Assembly (NCBI GenBank): GCA_047602295.1 | Contig: JASGHP010000001.1 | Coordinates: 1,178,001 to 1,242,000, forward strand | DNA length: 64,000 nt | From: JACMLD01 sp047602295 | Lineage (GTDB): Bacteria; Bacteroidota; Bacteroidia; Chitinophagales; Chitinophagaceae | Reading direction: 5' to 3' | Shown: positions 23,561-32,540 of the stretch, piece by piece | How positions within the stretch are numbered: the first letter of the stretch is position 1 | How the letters are laid out: each line of letters opens with the position of its first letter | Notes under the pieces: generated by a model | Told to the model about the DNA's origin: nothing | Seen by the model: the letters and a program-made list of their open reading frames with translations, nothing else | The model's database searches: none | Translations under genes and position numbers: made by a program

Positions 23561-24433
23561 ATGCGATTACTGCTTACAATAGTACTCATGTTTGTAGCAT
23601 TTGTGCTGTCATCTCCCAAAGAAGGGCCCGATATGCAATTGGTGCAACCTTATACAGTAGATTCTTTAGGTGCCTGCCAGGGCATTTCTTATCAAAAGGG
23701 AAAATTGTTTTTATATGGTGACAGGGAAGTAGGTATGATACGCGAATTTAAAATGCAGGGTGATAGCCTGCAATACATTGGGCATGAAATGAAATTAACG
23801 CTCAATGATACAGATGTCATCAATCACCCAACAGGCATTGCATATAATGGTAAAGACCCTGTGTTTATTGGAAATAGTATTCGCTTAAATAAAGAAGGCA
23901 CTTTGTGGCGTGCAGTTATATACTGTGTTAATTGGGAAGGCTTGCAAAAAACCGGTACGCTTGATGGCAACCTGCTTAATACAATTGATGATGATACCTG
24001 CATACAAGGCACACGTCCTGAATATGTGCAATACAATAAGAAATGGTATGTGGCTACGGCAGATTATGGCGATAAGAAAAATGAAGTGCGTCTCTACGAT
24101 CCCGCTGTACTAAAAAATGCAAAAAAGACTTCTGAGAAAGGAGTGCTGTATAAAAAATTTACGTGTACTCCCTGGGTGCAAAATTTATACTGGCTGGCAG
24201 ACAAAGGTCAATTGCTGCTGATACAAAATCAAATGGAAGGAAGAAGATGGCGTTTCACTTATGTTGATTTGGCAAAGTCAATTGCATCCGGACAACAGGA
24301 AGTAATAAAAGTAATAGATATAGACAGGGCAGACGAACTGGAAGGTTTTACATTTTTAAATAACTACGATAAAGGTTTCGCAGTAAGCTCATCACGCAGA
24401 AATAATGTAAACGCTATTAGTGTACACTGGTAG
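23561..24433 (+). CDS. Exported beta-propeller-like protein
   Basis: 290 residues with a hydrophobic N-terminus (MRLLLTIVLMFVAFVLSS), probably a signal peptide. Repeated strands of the kind GACQGISYQKGKLFLYGD, HPTGIAYNGKDPVFIGN and RPEYVQYNKKWYVATADYG suggest a small propeller, of the SMP-30 or phytase-like esterase class in style. No certain catalytic residues. Conserved Asp/Glu at the ends of blades (DREVG, DDDTC, DYGDKK) could bind Ca2+. It lies between the DUF218 gene and SusC 2, in one probable operon. Confidence 0.62.
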   Translation: MRLLLTIVLMFVAFVLSSPKEGPDMQLVQPYTVDSLGACQGISYQKGKLFLYGDREVGMIREFKMQGDSLQYIGHEMKLTLNDTDVINHPTGIAYNGKDPVFIGNSIRLNKEGTLWRAVIYCVNWEGLQKTGTLDGNLLNTIDDDTCIQGTRPEYVQYNKKWYVATADYGDKKNEVRLYDPAVLKNAKKTSEKGVLYKKFTCTPWVQNLYWLADKGQLLLIQNQMEGRRWRFTYVDLAKSIASGQQEVIKVIDIDRADELEGFTFLNNYDKGFAVSSSRRNNVNAISVHW

Positions 24434-24464
24434 CATCATCTTTTAAACAACTAAAACATAACGT

Positions 24465-27400
24465 ATGCAACGGGAATCCATTGCTGCGCTAAGGGTAAAG
24501 AATTGGATTTACCCTGCGGGCAGCGTATTGCTATTATTTATTTTGCTGACTACTGTTCAGCAGCTGGCGTATGCTGGCGAAAAATTGCCAGGCTATAATA
24601 AGTCTCTTTTTTTACGGGTATCGGGAACTGTTGTAGATGAAAAAGGACAGCCATTGCCTGGTATAACAGTAATGATAAAAAACAGCAAAAAAGGTGTGTC
24701 AACAGATACAAAAGGGCAGTTCAATATTGATGCTAAAGAAAACGATATACTAGTCTTTTCCGGTACCGGGTTTACTACACAAGAATTACCTGCTTCTGCT
24801 GAAAGCATGTCAGTGCAATTGAAAGGGGATGCAAAAATGATGGAAGAAGTGTTTGTGGGATATACACGGTTAAGAAAAAGTGATATCACAGGTTCTGTTT
24901 CCAGCGTAAAAGCAAGCGAGTTAAATTTAAGCACACCAACATTAAGCCAGGCATTGGTTGGTAAGGTAGCAGGTGTACAAATAGCGCAGGTGAGCGGTTC
25001 TCCTTATTCAGGTGCGAAAATACGTGTACGTGGAGTTAGTTCCATCAACGCAAGTTCTGAGCCTTTGTATGTAATAGATGGATACGCAGTAGGCGGAAAT
25101 ATAAGTCAGGCTTCACAAGGCAATGGCGGCAATCAGACCAATGGTTATACAGCTACTACTGCCGGTAATGATGTTTTTATAAACCCTGATGATATTGAAT
25201 CGATAGAAATCTTAAAAGATGCGGCGTCGGCTGCCATCTATGGTTCAAGAGCTTCTGGTGGTGTTGTGTTAATTACAACAAAACGCGGTAAATCTGGAAA
25301 AGGTAAACTTACTTACGATTACCAGTTAAGCAGCCAGCAACTGGCGAAAAAGGTAAAGCTTTTAAATGCAAGCCAGTTTACAGATCTTTTTGTAAATGGC
25401 AGAAATGCTAATTACAAAGACATTCTTATTTCAAAAGGAGTTACATGGAGTGATGCATTTTATTCTGATGACAATGCTACACGTGTTACAAAATCAGGTC
25501 AAACTGCTACGGGTTGTTCAGTTTGTATTATTAAAGACTTGTATGATTTCCAAAATCAAAAGATCATTCAGCCAAAATATAATACAGACTGGCAGGATGT
25601 TTTATACGGAAACGCAATGGTGCAAAGACACAACCTGTCTTTCTCTGGTGGCAGCCAAAACACACGCTATTTAATCAGCGGCGGTTATTTGGATCAGCCA
25701 GGTATATTAAACAGCACTTACCAAAAAAGAATTAACCTGCGTGCAAACATAGATGCAGATGTTACATCGAAACTGAAAGTTTCTTCCAGCGTTTTTGTTA
25801 CCAATACTAACAACAGGGAGGTACAGGAAGGACGTTTCAACCAGGGACCAATTCTAGGAGCTCTCGTATACATGCCTATTTTTCCTGCCTTCAATCCGGA
25901 TGGAAGCCTTGTATTGGCTGATAAAGGTGCGGGTGCACAAACGGATGGTTATGCATATGCTTTTCAGGGTATAGAAAATCCATTGGCATTGGCCCAAAGA
26001 GTGAAGATTACCAGAAAAGGAACAAGAGCTACTTACAACGCAAATGCTACGTATGAAATAATTAAAAATCTTTCCTTTAAAGTTAATTTGGGAGGAGAAA
26101 CTTATACTGAGAAGTATGAATATTATTATCCTACCAATTTAAGTAACGGTGTTAATCCTGCAGGCTCATCACAATCTATTCTTGCAGCCAATGCCTCAGC
26201 GCAATTTTTAAACATCCAGGATAAACTGGCAGAATTTACGCTGAACTATAAGAAGCAGTATGGCAAACACAGCTTTGACGGATTGGTTGGTTACACTGCA
26301 CAGAAAACAGACCAGGATGTTGTTGCTGTAGCTGTTAAAAATTTCACCAACGACCAGATACCTGAAATAACTTCTGGCGGATCTACAGCGGGTGATTTCT
26401 CAAGACTTGCCGGCACGGGTAAGTCAACCACAACCCTCGTTTCATACCTTGGAAGACTAGTGTATAATTATGACAGGCGTTATTTTTTAATGGGCTCTTT
26501 CCGCAGAGATGCATCATCAAGGTTTGGTCCGCAAAACCGTTGGGGTAATTTTGGGTCAGTGTCTGCAGGATGGACGGTTTCAAACGAAAGCTTTTATCAT
26601 GATTGGTTTGGAGCTGGTTCAACTTTTAAACTGCGTGCAAGCTGGGGCTTAACAGGAAACAACAATATTGGCAACTATGGTTATGAACAGGGATTAACCG
26701 GATCGGGCGGAGCTCCTATTGGCAGTACAGTGTACAATGCTACGTGGGCAGGAAATCTTACCGATGCAAAGCTGGGTTGGGAATCAACTACTCAATATAA
26801 TTTTGGATTTGATATCACTACCTTGCATAACCGCTTATCACTTATCGGAAACTATTATATCAGTAAAACCACCGATTTTCTTTTTAACAGGAATGTTTCT
26901 GCGTTATCCGGAAGTGCCAGTGTGCTCACCAACCTGCGCAATTCAAATTTACAGAACAGAGGGTTTGATTTGCAGGTGGATGTGAAAGTGATACAGTCAA
27001 AAGATTTCAATCTGAACTTCAGCGGAAATATCACTGCTAATAAAAACAAGGTGATTAGCCTTGGTGGTGCAAGTGAGATACAAACAAACGGTGCTGAAAG
27101 AAGTTATATTACCAGTATAACCCGTGAAGGTGATCCTGTTGGTTCTTTCTACGGCATAAAAGTGGCGGGCATGGTACGTGAAAAAGATATGCCGGGTGTG
27201 AATGCAGATTTAGCTGTGTACAAAGCAAACGGCAATAAATTTCCTGCGGGATATAAAATGCAAGGCTTCCCTATTTCTACTTATTCTACCACTCCTTTAA
27301 ATCCCGGCGATTTATACTTTGTTGATAAGAATGGAGATGGCATCATAAACGATGCAGATAAAGATATCATTGGCACACCTTACGCAAAATTTACCTATGG

Positions 27401-27896
27401 TTTTGGTGTGAACATGAACTACAAAATTTTTGATTTCAATGCCTCGTTCAATGGTTCAAATGGCAACCAGGTGCTAGATGGACAGGACTACTACATTAGA
27501 AACATGGAAGGGTCCGGCAATCAATATGCAGTTATTGATCAACGTTACAGAAGCGAAGCAAGCCCTGGCAACGGACATGAATACCGAGCATCAAGAGGCG
27601 GCTCTCAGAGCAATAGCACACGTTTGTCTGATTACTATCTGCAAAGCGGATCTTTTTTAAGATGCACCAATATTACAGCAGGTGTTAACCTTACTTCATT
27701 GGCCATTGCAAAAAAAGTGAACATTAGCGGATTGCGTCTCTATGTGTCAGTTGATAATGCATTTACTGTTACCAAATACCTTGGGTATAATCCTGAAGTT
27801 GATTTTAACAACGGATCGAATCTTACGCCAGGCATTGACTATGGTAAATATCCATTGGCACGGTCTTTCAACGCAGGAGTAAAAGTTCAATTCTAA
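24465..27896 (+). CDS. SusC/RagA-family TonB-linked outer membrane protein
   Basis: 1143 residues. An unusually long signal region (~37 residues, ending QQLAYA) precedes a carboxypeptidase-regulatory-like domain (~50-125, SGTVVDEKGQPLPGITVMIKNSKKGVSTDTKGQF), then VGYTRLRKSDITGSVSSVKASEL, the plug (VGKVAGVQIAQVSGSPYSGAKIRVRG, PLYVIDGYAV, ILKDAASAAIYGSRASGGVVLITTKRG) and a barrel ending KVQF. It starts 31 bp after 23561 with no visible promoter and is paired with SusD 27919 (22-bp gap). Confidence 0.95.
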   Translation: MQRESIAALRVKNWIYPAGSVLLLFILLTTVQQLAYAGEKLPGYNKSLFLRVSGTVVDEKGQPLPGITVMIKNSKKGVSTDTKGQFNIDAKENDILVFSGTGFTTQELPASAESMSVQLKGDAKMMEEVFVGYTRLRKSDITGSVSSVKASELNLSTPTLSQALVGKVAGVQIAQVSGSPYSGAKIRVRGVSSINASSEPLYVIDGYAVGGNISQASQGNGGNQTNGYTATTAGNDVFINPDDIESIEILKDAASAAIYGSRASGGVVLITTKRGKSGKGKLTYDYQLSSQQLAKKVKLLNASQFTDLFVNGRNANYKDILISKGVTWSDAFYSDDNATRVTKSGQTATGCSVCIIKDLYDFQNQKIIQPKYNTDWQDVLYGNAMVQRHNLSFSGGSQNTRYLISGGYLDQPGILNSTYQKRINLRANIDADVTSKLKVSSSVFVTNTNNREVQEGRFNQGPILGALVYMPIFPAFNPDGSLVLADKGAGAQTDGYAYAFQGIENPLALAQRVKITRKGTRATYNANATYEIIKNLSFKVNLGGETYTEKYEYYYPTNLSNGVNPAGSSQSILAANASAQFLNIQDKLAEFTLNYKKQYGKHSFDGLVGYTAQKTDQDVVAVAVKNFTNDQIPEITSGGSTAGDFSRLAGTGKSTTTLVSYLGRLVYNYDRRYFLMGSFRRDASSRFGPQNRWGNFGSVSAGWTVSNESFYHDWFGAGSTFKLRASWGLTGNNNIGNYGYEQGLTGSGGAPIGSTVYNATWAGNLTDAKLGWESTTQYNFGFDITTLHNRLSLIGNYYISKTTDFLFNRNVSALSGSASVLTNLRNSNLQNRGFDLQVDVKVIQSKDFNLNFSGNITANKNKVISLGGASEIQTNGAERSYITSITREGDPVGSFYGIKVAGMVREKDMPGVNADLAVYKANGNKFPAGYKMQGFPISTYSTTPLNPGDLYFVDKNGDGIINDADKDIIGTPYAKFTYGFGVNMNYKIFDFNASFNGSNGNQVLDGQDYYIRNMEGSGNQYAVIDQRYRSEASPGNGHEYRASRGGSQSNSTRLSDYYLQSGSFLRCTNITAGVNLTSLAIAKKVNISGLRLYVSVDNAFTVTKYLGYNPEVDFNNGSNLTPGIDYGKYPLARSFNAGVKVQF

Positions 27897-27918
27897 CAAA
27901 ACAATTAAACAGCTTATT

Positions 27919-29445
27919 ATGCGCAGGCTTTTATCAATACCTACTATACTTTTACTGCTGGGTATCAGCAGTTGTAAGAAATCTTTTGTAGAGCAAACAA
28001 ATCCAAACGGCGTAAACGTAGACAACGGTTATCAAAGTGAAGCCGACATTACTACAGGTCTGTTTGGTGTATACCAATCATTAAGAACCAGCAACTGTAT
28101 TGGAGAAGGTGCTCAACTATGGACAGATGACAGGGCAGATGATGTAAATACAACAGACAATCAATCCAACAACGGTGAGCCTTTTCAGTTCAGTGCATTT
28201 TCAATTGTGCCCAGCAACAGTTATCTATATTCACATTGGGCGGCATTGTACACACCTATTTCAAGAGCAAACCTTATACTGTCTGTAATAAATAAAATTA
28301 CTTTTGCCAGCGATGGTACACGCACACAGTATATAGCAGAATTGAAATTCATTCGTGCATTGATGTACTTTAACCTGGTAAGAGAATTTGGCGATGTGCC
28401 ATTAGTAACAGAAAGGTTAACAACACCTGAACAAGCACAGGCATTAACAGTAAGGGCAACAAGAGACGATGTGTATGCACAAATTATTGCCGATTTAAAA
28501 GATGTAGTAGCAAGTAATTTGCCGGTAACACAAACTGCGGCCAATAAAGGAAGGGTTTCACTGCAGGCGGCAAATGGATTGTTGGGCCAGGTGTACCTAA
28601 CCATGGCAACCAATCTTGCAGCAGCTAATGCTACAGACAATCTTAACAATGCAAAAACTTACCTGCTGGCATGTTTTAACCAAAAAACGTTCACCAATTT
28701 GTCCGACATTCCTTTTGCAGATGTGTTTGATGTAACAAAAAAATCAACCAATGCGGAAATTATTTTCCAGATTGTATACAAACAGGGAGATGCCTTGTAT
28801 TCATCTGCACTTGCACGTAATAACCAGGCAAAGGGAGAAACCATTAATTCACTATTCCCTTCACAAGGATCTGGCGGATTGTTTACAAAAGATTTGCTGA
28901 ACGAATTTGAGTCAGGGGACTTGCGTACTAACTTCTCCGTTAAATATTCTGCAGCTCCTAACAATTCATGGTTTATTACAAAATTCCGCGATGCCAGTGC
29001 TACAGCCGGTACCCTTGGTTATGGTGGCAATGACTGGATACTGATGCGCTATGCTGATATTATCTTAAACATTGCTGAAGTGTACATGTACCAGAATGAT
29101 AACGTTAATGCTATCAAATACCTGAACATGGTGCGTACAAGAGCGCAAAGGCCAGATTATGCTACCATGATGGGAGACGCAACTTATGCTGCAAAATACC
29201 CAACACTTAAACTGGCTATTCTTCATGAAAGAAGAGTAGAGTTGGCTTTTGAACACCATCGCTGGAATGATCTAACACGTTTTTTTAACGCAACAGATTT
29301 GGTAACCTATTTCAGAGCAAAAAACCAGGCGGATTATGACAACTCTCCATTGACCAATTTTACCACTAAAGATTTTTATTTTCCTATACCATTGGCAGAA
29401 GTAAAACTGAACCCTGCGAAAATGCCCCAGAATACTGGCTATTGA
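27919..29445 (+). CDS. SusD/RagB-family surface lipoprotein
   Basis: 508 residues, canonical SusD architecture. Lipobox GISSC (Cys19) is followed by KKSFVEQ, a short charged export signal. Marks include AELKFIRALMYFNLVREFGDVPLVTERL, the TPR-like KGRVSLQAANGLLGQVYLTMA, and the C-terminal LAILHERRVELAFEHHRWNDLTR, which is the typical end of the family (ERRxELAxExHRWxDL). It is the partner of SusC 24465. A 13-bp stem terminator follows at 29470. Confidence 0.95.
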   Translation: MRRLLSIPTILLLLGISSCKKSFVEQTNPNGVNVDNGYQSEADITTGLFGVYQSLRTSNCIGEGAQLWTDDRADDVNTTDNQSNNGEPFQFSAFSIVPSNSYLYSHWAALYTPISRANLILSVINKITFASDGTRTQYIAELKFIRALMYFNLVREFGDVPLVTERLTTPEQAQALTVRATRDDVYAQIIADLKDVVASNLPVTQTAANKGRVSLQAANGLLGQVYLTMATNLAAANATDNLNNAKTYLLACFNQKTFTNLSDIPFADVFDVTKKSTNAEIIFQIVYKQGDALYSSALARNNQAKGETINSLFPSQGSGGLFTKDLLNEFESGDLRTNFSVKYSAAPNNSWFITKFRDASATAGTLGYGGNDWILMRYADIILNIAEVYMYQNDNVNAIKYLNMVRTRAQRPDYATMMGDATYAAKYPTLKLAILHERRVELAFEHHRWNDLTRFFNATDLVTYFRAKNQADYDNSPLTNFTTKDFYFPIPLAEVKLNPAKMPQNTGY

Positions 29446-29469
29446 TAGCTTTCAGTATTAATGAAATGC

Positions 29470-29507
29470 AACAGGCGAAGAATAATTTTCTTCGCCTGTT
29501 TTGTTGC
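29470..29507 (+). terminator. Rho-independent terminator of the 22283-29445 unit
   Basis: Perfect 13-bp stem AACAGGCGAAGAA (29470-29482) with TTCTTCGCCTGTT (29488-29500), a 5-nt loop, followed by TTGTTGC. It lies 24 bp after the susD stop. Confidence 0.9.
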
Positions 29508-29652
29508 GTATAATATTTTTTGGGACCAGCATTTTATCGTTGGGCAACATCGTTGCCACGCTCGTTTCATCTTTATATCATAGGGCAGCTGTGGCTGCTG
29601 TGTAACAGATCGTAATTTCCATTGTGTTTATGCCCTAAAAGTTTGATGTGTT

Positions 29653-30777
29653 TTATTTAGCAGAAATGGCTCTTCCTATTTGTTGCGTTTGCGCTTTAGT
29701 AGCGTAATAGGATAGATCAATAGGTTTGCCGGTAGGATGAGAGCCAATAAATTTTTCACCCAATAGGCCGGCAATGGTTTGTGCTATCTGGTTTTGATAA
29801 ATCTGCCCGGCAGTTTTTATCTCTCCTGTTTTTTCAATACCACGCCCTAATAATGCAAGCCATATTTCCCCGGAACCTTTTATAAATAAATGATGTCCCG
29901 GCCAGCTATCATTTTTTCTTCCTCTTCCATGGTCGGTAGTTATTACAAAGCTGGTATTGTTTTTATAAAAAGGATCGGTCTGTACAAAATACCACAGCTC
30001 TGCAATCATTGCATCTATATCGTGTGCTCGTGTAAGATACATATCATACCTGCCGTTGTGCGCATACTCATCTGTTTCACCAAAACCAAGTACTACCACT
30101 TTAGGATGTTTTTGCTGCACATATTGTTTTGCCAATAAGAATGTCAATTGATCATACCTGCAATGCGTTTTATTTTGCACACTGTCCTGCACCTGGTCTA
30201 TGGTTGCAAGTACAGAATCTGTGGGTTGAAGATTTTCATAACCGCTGTTTACAGAAAAATGGTATTGATCTTCATTTAGAATGTAAGGAAAAATATTCCA
30301 TGAGCTGAATGCTACTACGCTGTTTCTATAAGCAGGCAATGTATTAAGATAGGCTGGCAGGCTAAGATTTTTATTAGGCTTTGGCGTATTGAGTATAAAA
30401 GCAGGATCTGCATAGCCAGTAAAAATTTCATTATAACCTGGATAAGAAATCTTGTAAATGTTTTTTACGTTGGCTTTGTTGTTGTAATTGCGGTTGCCGT
30501 ATAATTTGCCGTTGCGTGCGATCGTATTCCAAAAAAAGGGGAGCAGGTTTTTACGGCGTTCTTCTATTGTATTGCCGCCAAACATGTCTTGCGCCAGGCT
30601 GGTATCTTTTACAAATGCTGGGTTGCTTAAGATAGAAGGGTCTGCGCCATTAAATAATTCCTGCCACCTAAACCCATCCAGTGTTATAATAAAAACATTG
30701 GGCGCATCTTCAGAAACCTGTGCATGGCTAAATGATACGGTTGCTGCCAGCGTTATAGACAGTAAAAACGTTTTCAT
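29653..30777 (-). CDS. Exported alkaline-phosphatase-superfamily enzyme
   Basis: 374 residues; signal peptide (1-20, SFSHAQ). The fold marks of the alkaline phosphatase/type I phosphodiesterase superfamily are all visible: metal-binding Asp in NVFIITLDGFRWQE (Asp34), the nucleophile region ISYPGYNEIFTGY, GFGETDEYAH (Asp and His metal ligands), and TTDHGRGRKND..GHH near the C-terminus. It should hydrolyse phosphate mono- or diesters in the periplasm or outside; the exact substrate is unknown. It is transcribed towards SusD 27919. Its promoter at 30792-30847 has the same 11-bp repeat architecture as the uptake genes, which links it to their regulon. Confidence 0.9.
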   Translation of the reverse strand: MKTFLLSITLAATVSFSHAQVSEDAPNVFIITLDGFRWQELFNGADPSILSNPAFVKDTSLAQDMFGGNTIEERRKNLLPFFWNTIARNGKLYGNRNYNNKANVKNIYKISYPGYNEIFTGYADPAFILNTPKPNKNLSLPAYLNTLPAYRNSVVAFSSWNIFPYILNEDQYHFSVNSGYENLQPTDSVLATIDQVQDSVQNKTHCRYDQLTFLLAKQYVQQKHPKVVVLGFGETDEYAHNGRYDMYLTRAHDIDAMIAELWYFVQTDPFYKNNTSFVITTDHGRGRKNDSWPGHHLFIKGSGEIWLALLGRGIEKTGEIKTAGQIYQNQIAQTIAGLLGEKFIGSHPTGKPIDLSYYATKAQTQQIGRAISAK

Positions 30778-30791
30778 TGTTATTGGTTTTA

Positions 30792-30847
30792 CAAAGAAAA
30801 CATTTCAGTGTAACCACTATGTCACTTAATAATTAAGTTACCGTTAA
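30792..30847 (-). promoter_or_regulatory. Four-unit 11-bp repeat promoter of the phosphatase gene
   Basis: Read on the minus strand: units TTAACG (30847-30842), TTAATT (30836-30831), GTGACA (30825-30820) and GTTACA (30814-30809), each 11 bp apart. The -7-like TTTCTTTG (30799-30792, one mismatch) starts 15 nt after the last unit. It faces the phosphatase start at 30777. The opposite-facing ABC transporter start at 30966 has no such array. Confidence 0.58.
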
Positions 30848-30965
30848 GGGCATTAGGGTATTTGTTTAATAACAATAAGATAAGAGCAGGTATTGCAGAG
30901 AGCCTGCAGTTTTATGGTTTCAGATATTCTTCCTATTTTCAATCGCAACAAGTAGTTTAAGAACG

Positions 30966-31772
30966 ATGTCAAAAAATAAACAGGCAATAAAACCTACAAC
31001 TTCCCGGGAAAATAATAGCGGGATAGTATTTTTTCTGCCGGTTATTGTTTTAGTGGCAGTGTTGCTTATTTGGTTTTTTATTTCTTACACAAATTTATTT
31101 CCGGGTTATGCAATGCCTTCTCCGGTTGCGGTTGCCAAAGCTTTTAAAGAAGAGCTAATGGCTGGTCGGTTGTTGAATGATATTATTGCATCACTATGGC
31201 GGGTAGCAGTTGGTTTTGTATTCTCCGCCGCATTGGGCATTCCACTTGGTTTATGGTTAGGGCAACGCGTGTATGCAAGAAAAGCATTTCTTCCAATGCT
31301 TAACTTCTTTCGCTTTCTTTCTCCGCTTGCCTGGATTCCCTTTGCTATCTTATGGTTTCACATTGGCGATAAGCCGGCTATATTCCTCATATTTATGGCG
31401 GTTTTTTTTCCGCTGGTGTTGGCTACTATGGCGGCAGTTGCTACCATTCCCAGTATCTATTTTCGAGTGGCAAAAGATTATCATTATACAGGTATTCAAT
31501 TGCTCACTAAAGTAACTTTCCCTGCAGTATTGCCACAGCTTATTACGGCTTTGCGTGTTAGTTATGGTATTGCATGGGTGGTAATTGTTGCTGCGGAAAT
31601 GGGGGGTTGCCAGGATGGACTTGGTTATGGTATTTGGGAAGCCCGCAACGGCCTGCGGCTGGATTCGGCTGTTTGTTACATGATAGTAATAGGTTTGTTA
31701 GGAATGGGCATCGATCGCCTCTTGGCCCAATTAAGTAAACTTCCTAATGTACGCTGGGGATATGAAAGATAA
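30966..31772 (+). CDS. ABC transporter permease, NitT/TauT (SsuC/TauC) type
   Basis: A 268-residue inner membrane permease with about six hydrophobic helices (VIVLVAVLLIWFFISY; FLIFMAVFFPLVLATMAAVA; YMIVIGLLGMGIDRLL). The cytoplasmic EAA-type loop is GIQLLTKVTFPAVLPQLITALRV, with the conserved Gly replaced (the usual pattern is EAA...G). Family members import nitrate, bicarbonate, sulfonates or thiamine precursors. First gene of a three-gene operon with ATPase 31762 (11-bp overlap) and binding protein 32541. Confidence 0.92.
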   Translation: MSKNKQAIKPTTSRENNSGIVFFLPVIVLVAVLLIWFFISYTNLFPGYAMPSPVAVAKAFKEELMAGRLLNDIIASLWRVAVGFVFSAALGIPLGLWLGQRVYARKAFLPMLNFFRFLSPLAWIPFAILWFHIGDKPAIFLIFMAVFFPLVLATMAAVATIPSIYFRVAKDYHYTGIQLLTKVTFPAVLPQLITALRVSYGIAWVVIVAAEMGGCQDGLGYGIWEARNGLRLDSAVCYMIVIGLLGMGIDRLLAQLSKLPNVRWGYER

Positions 31773-32490
31773 AAATACAGCCAACAGGCTGGTGCTGAAA
31801 AATGTTTCTCATAGTTACGGTGCTGTAGCTGTGTTAAAAGATATCAACCTGTTAGTAAAGCAGGGAGAGGTTGTGGTATTGGTAGGCCCATCCGGTTGTG
31901 GCAAAACAACCATCCTCAATTTATTATCAGGTTACATAGAGCCGGTAGAAGGTAATATTGAAAGAACCGGTATTATAAGAACTGTATATCAGCAGGATGG
32001 TCTTTTTCCCTGGCTAACGGTTGCTGAAAACATAAGCGTGGGATTGAAAGATTTTAATGAATCGACCCCAAAAAATGCGGAGTTAAAAGAATTGATTGAG
32101 TTGATACACCTGGAAGGTTTTGAAAATCATTATCCGCACCAGTTATCAGGTGGGATGCGTCAGCGGGTAGAGTTGGCTCGTGTATTGTCAGGAGAGTCGG
32201 ATATTTTATTAATGGATGAACCTTTTTCTGCTTTGGATTATCAAACACGCCTGCGCATGCGGAGGGAGCTGATAAGATTATTGGATCAACGGCCGAGAAC
32301 TGTGGTATTTGTAACACATGATATTGAGGAGGCTGCGCAATTGGCCGACCGTGTGTTGGTATTATCGAACAGGCCTGCAACTATTTGTAAAGAACTGCAT
32401 ATTAATTCGCCTAAGCCAAGGGATCTTACTAATCCCGCAGTAGTAGAAGCCATGAGCATAATTTTAAAAGAATTAGGATTGCAGGCATAA
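31762..32490 (+). CDS. ABC transporter ATP-binding protein, NitT/TauT (SsuB/TauB) type
   Basis: 242 residues (start ATG 31762; ATG 31747 would add five residues and is also possible). Complete ATPase motifs: Walker A GPSGCGKTT, Q-loop VYQQDGLFPW, signature LSGGMRQRVELARVL, Walker B ILLMDEPFSALD and H-loop VFVTHDIEEA. It would energise uptake by permease 30966. The start overlaps the permease stop, indicating translational coupling. Confidence 0.93.
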   Translation: MKDKNTANRLVLKNVSHSYGAVAVLKDINLLVKQGEVVVLVGPSGCGKTTILNLLSGYIEPVEGNIERTGIIRTVYQQDGLFPWLTVAENISVGLKDFNESTPKNAELKELIELIHLEGFENHYPHQLSGGMRQRVELARVLSGESDILLMDEPFSALDYQTRLRMRRELIRLLDQRPRTVVFVTHDIEEAAQLADRVLVLSNRPATICKELHINSPKPRDLTNPAVVEAMSIILKELGLQA

Positions 32491-32540
32491 AGCTTTAGCA
32501 TACTGCTTTCTCAAAATGAATTATTTTTGGTGATAGGCAT

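Noticed and set aside
29543..29557. Small inverted repeat GGCAAC/GTTGCC after the SusD terminator
   Set aside because: Six-bp arms, no T-run and no promoter; probably part of a dispersed intergenic repeat, with nothing to support a function.
30838..30965. A second 11-bp repeat array driving the ABC transporter on the plus strand
   Set aside because: TTA trinucleotides occur but no two in series have 11-bp spacing with a -7 box 15 nt later; only the minus-strand array is convincing.
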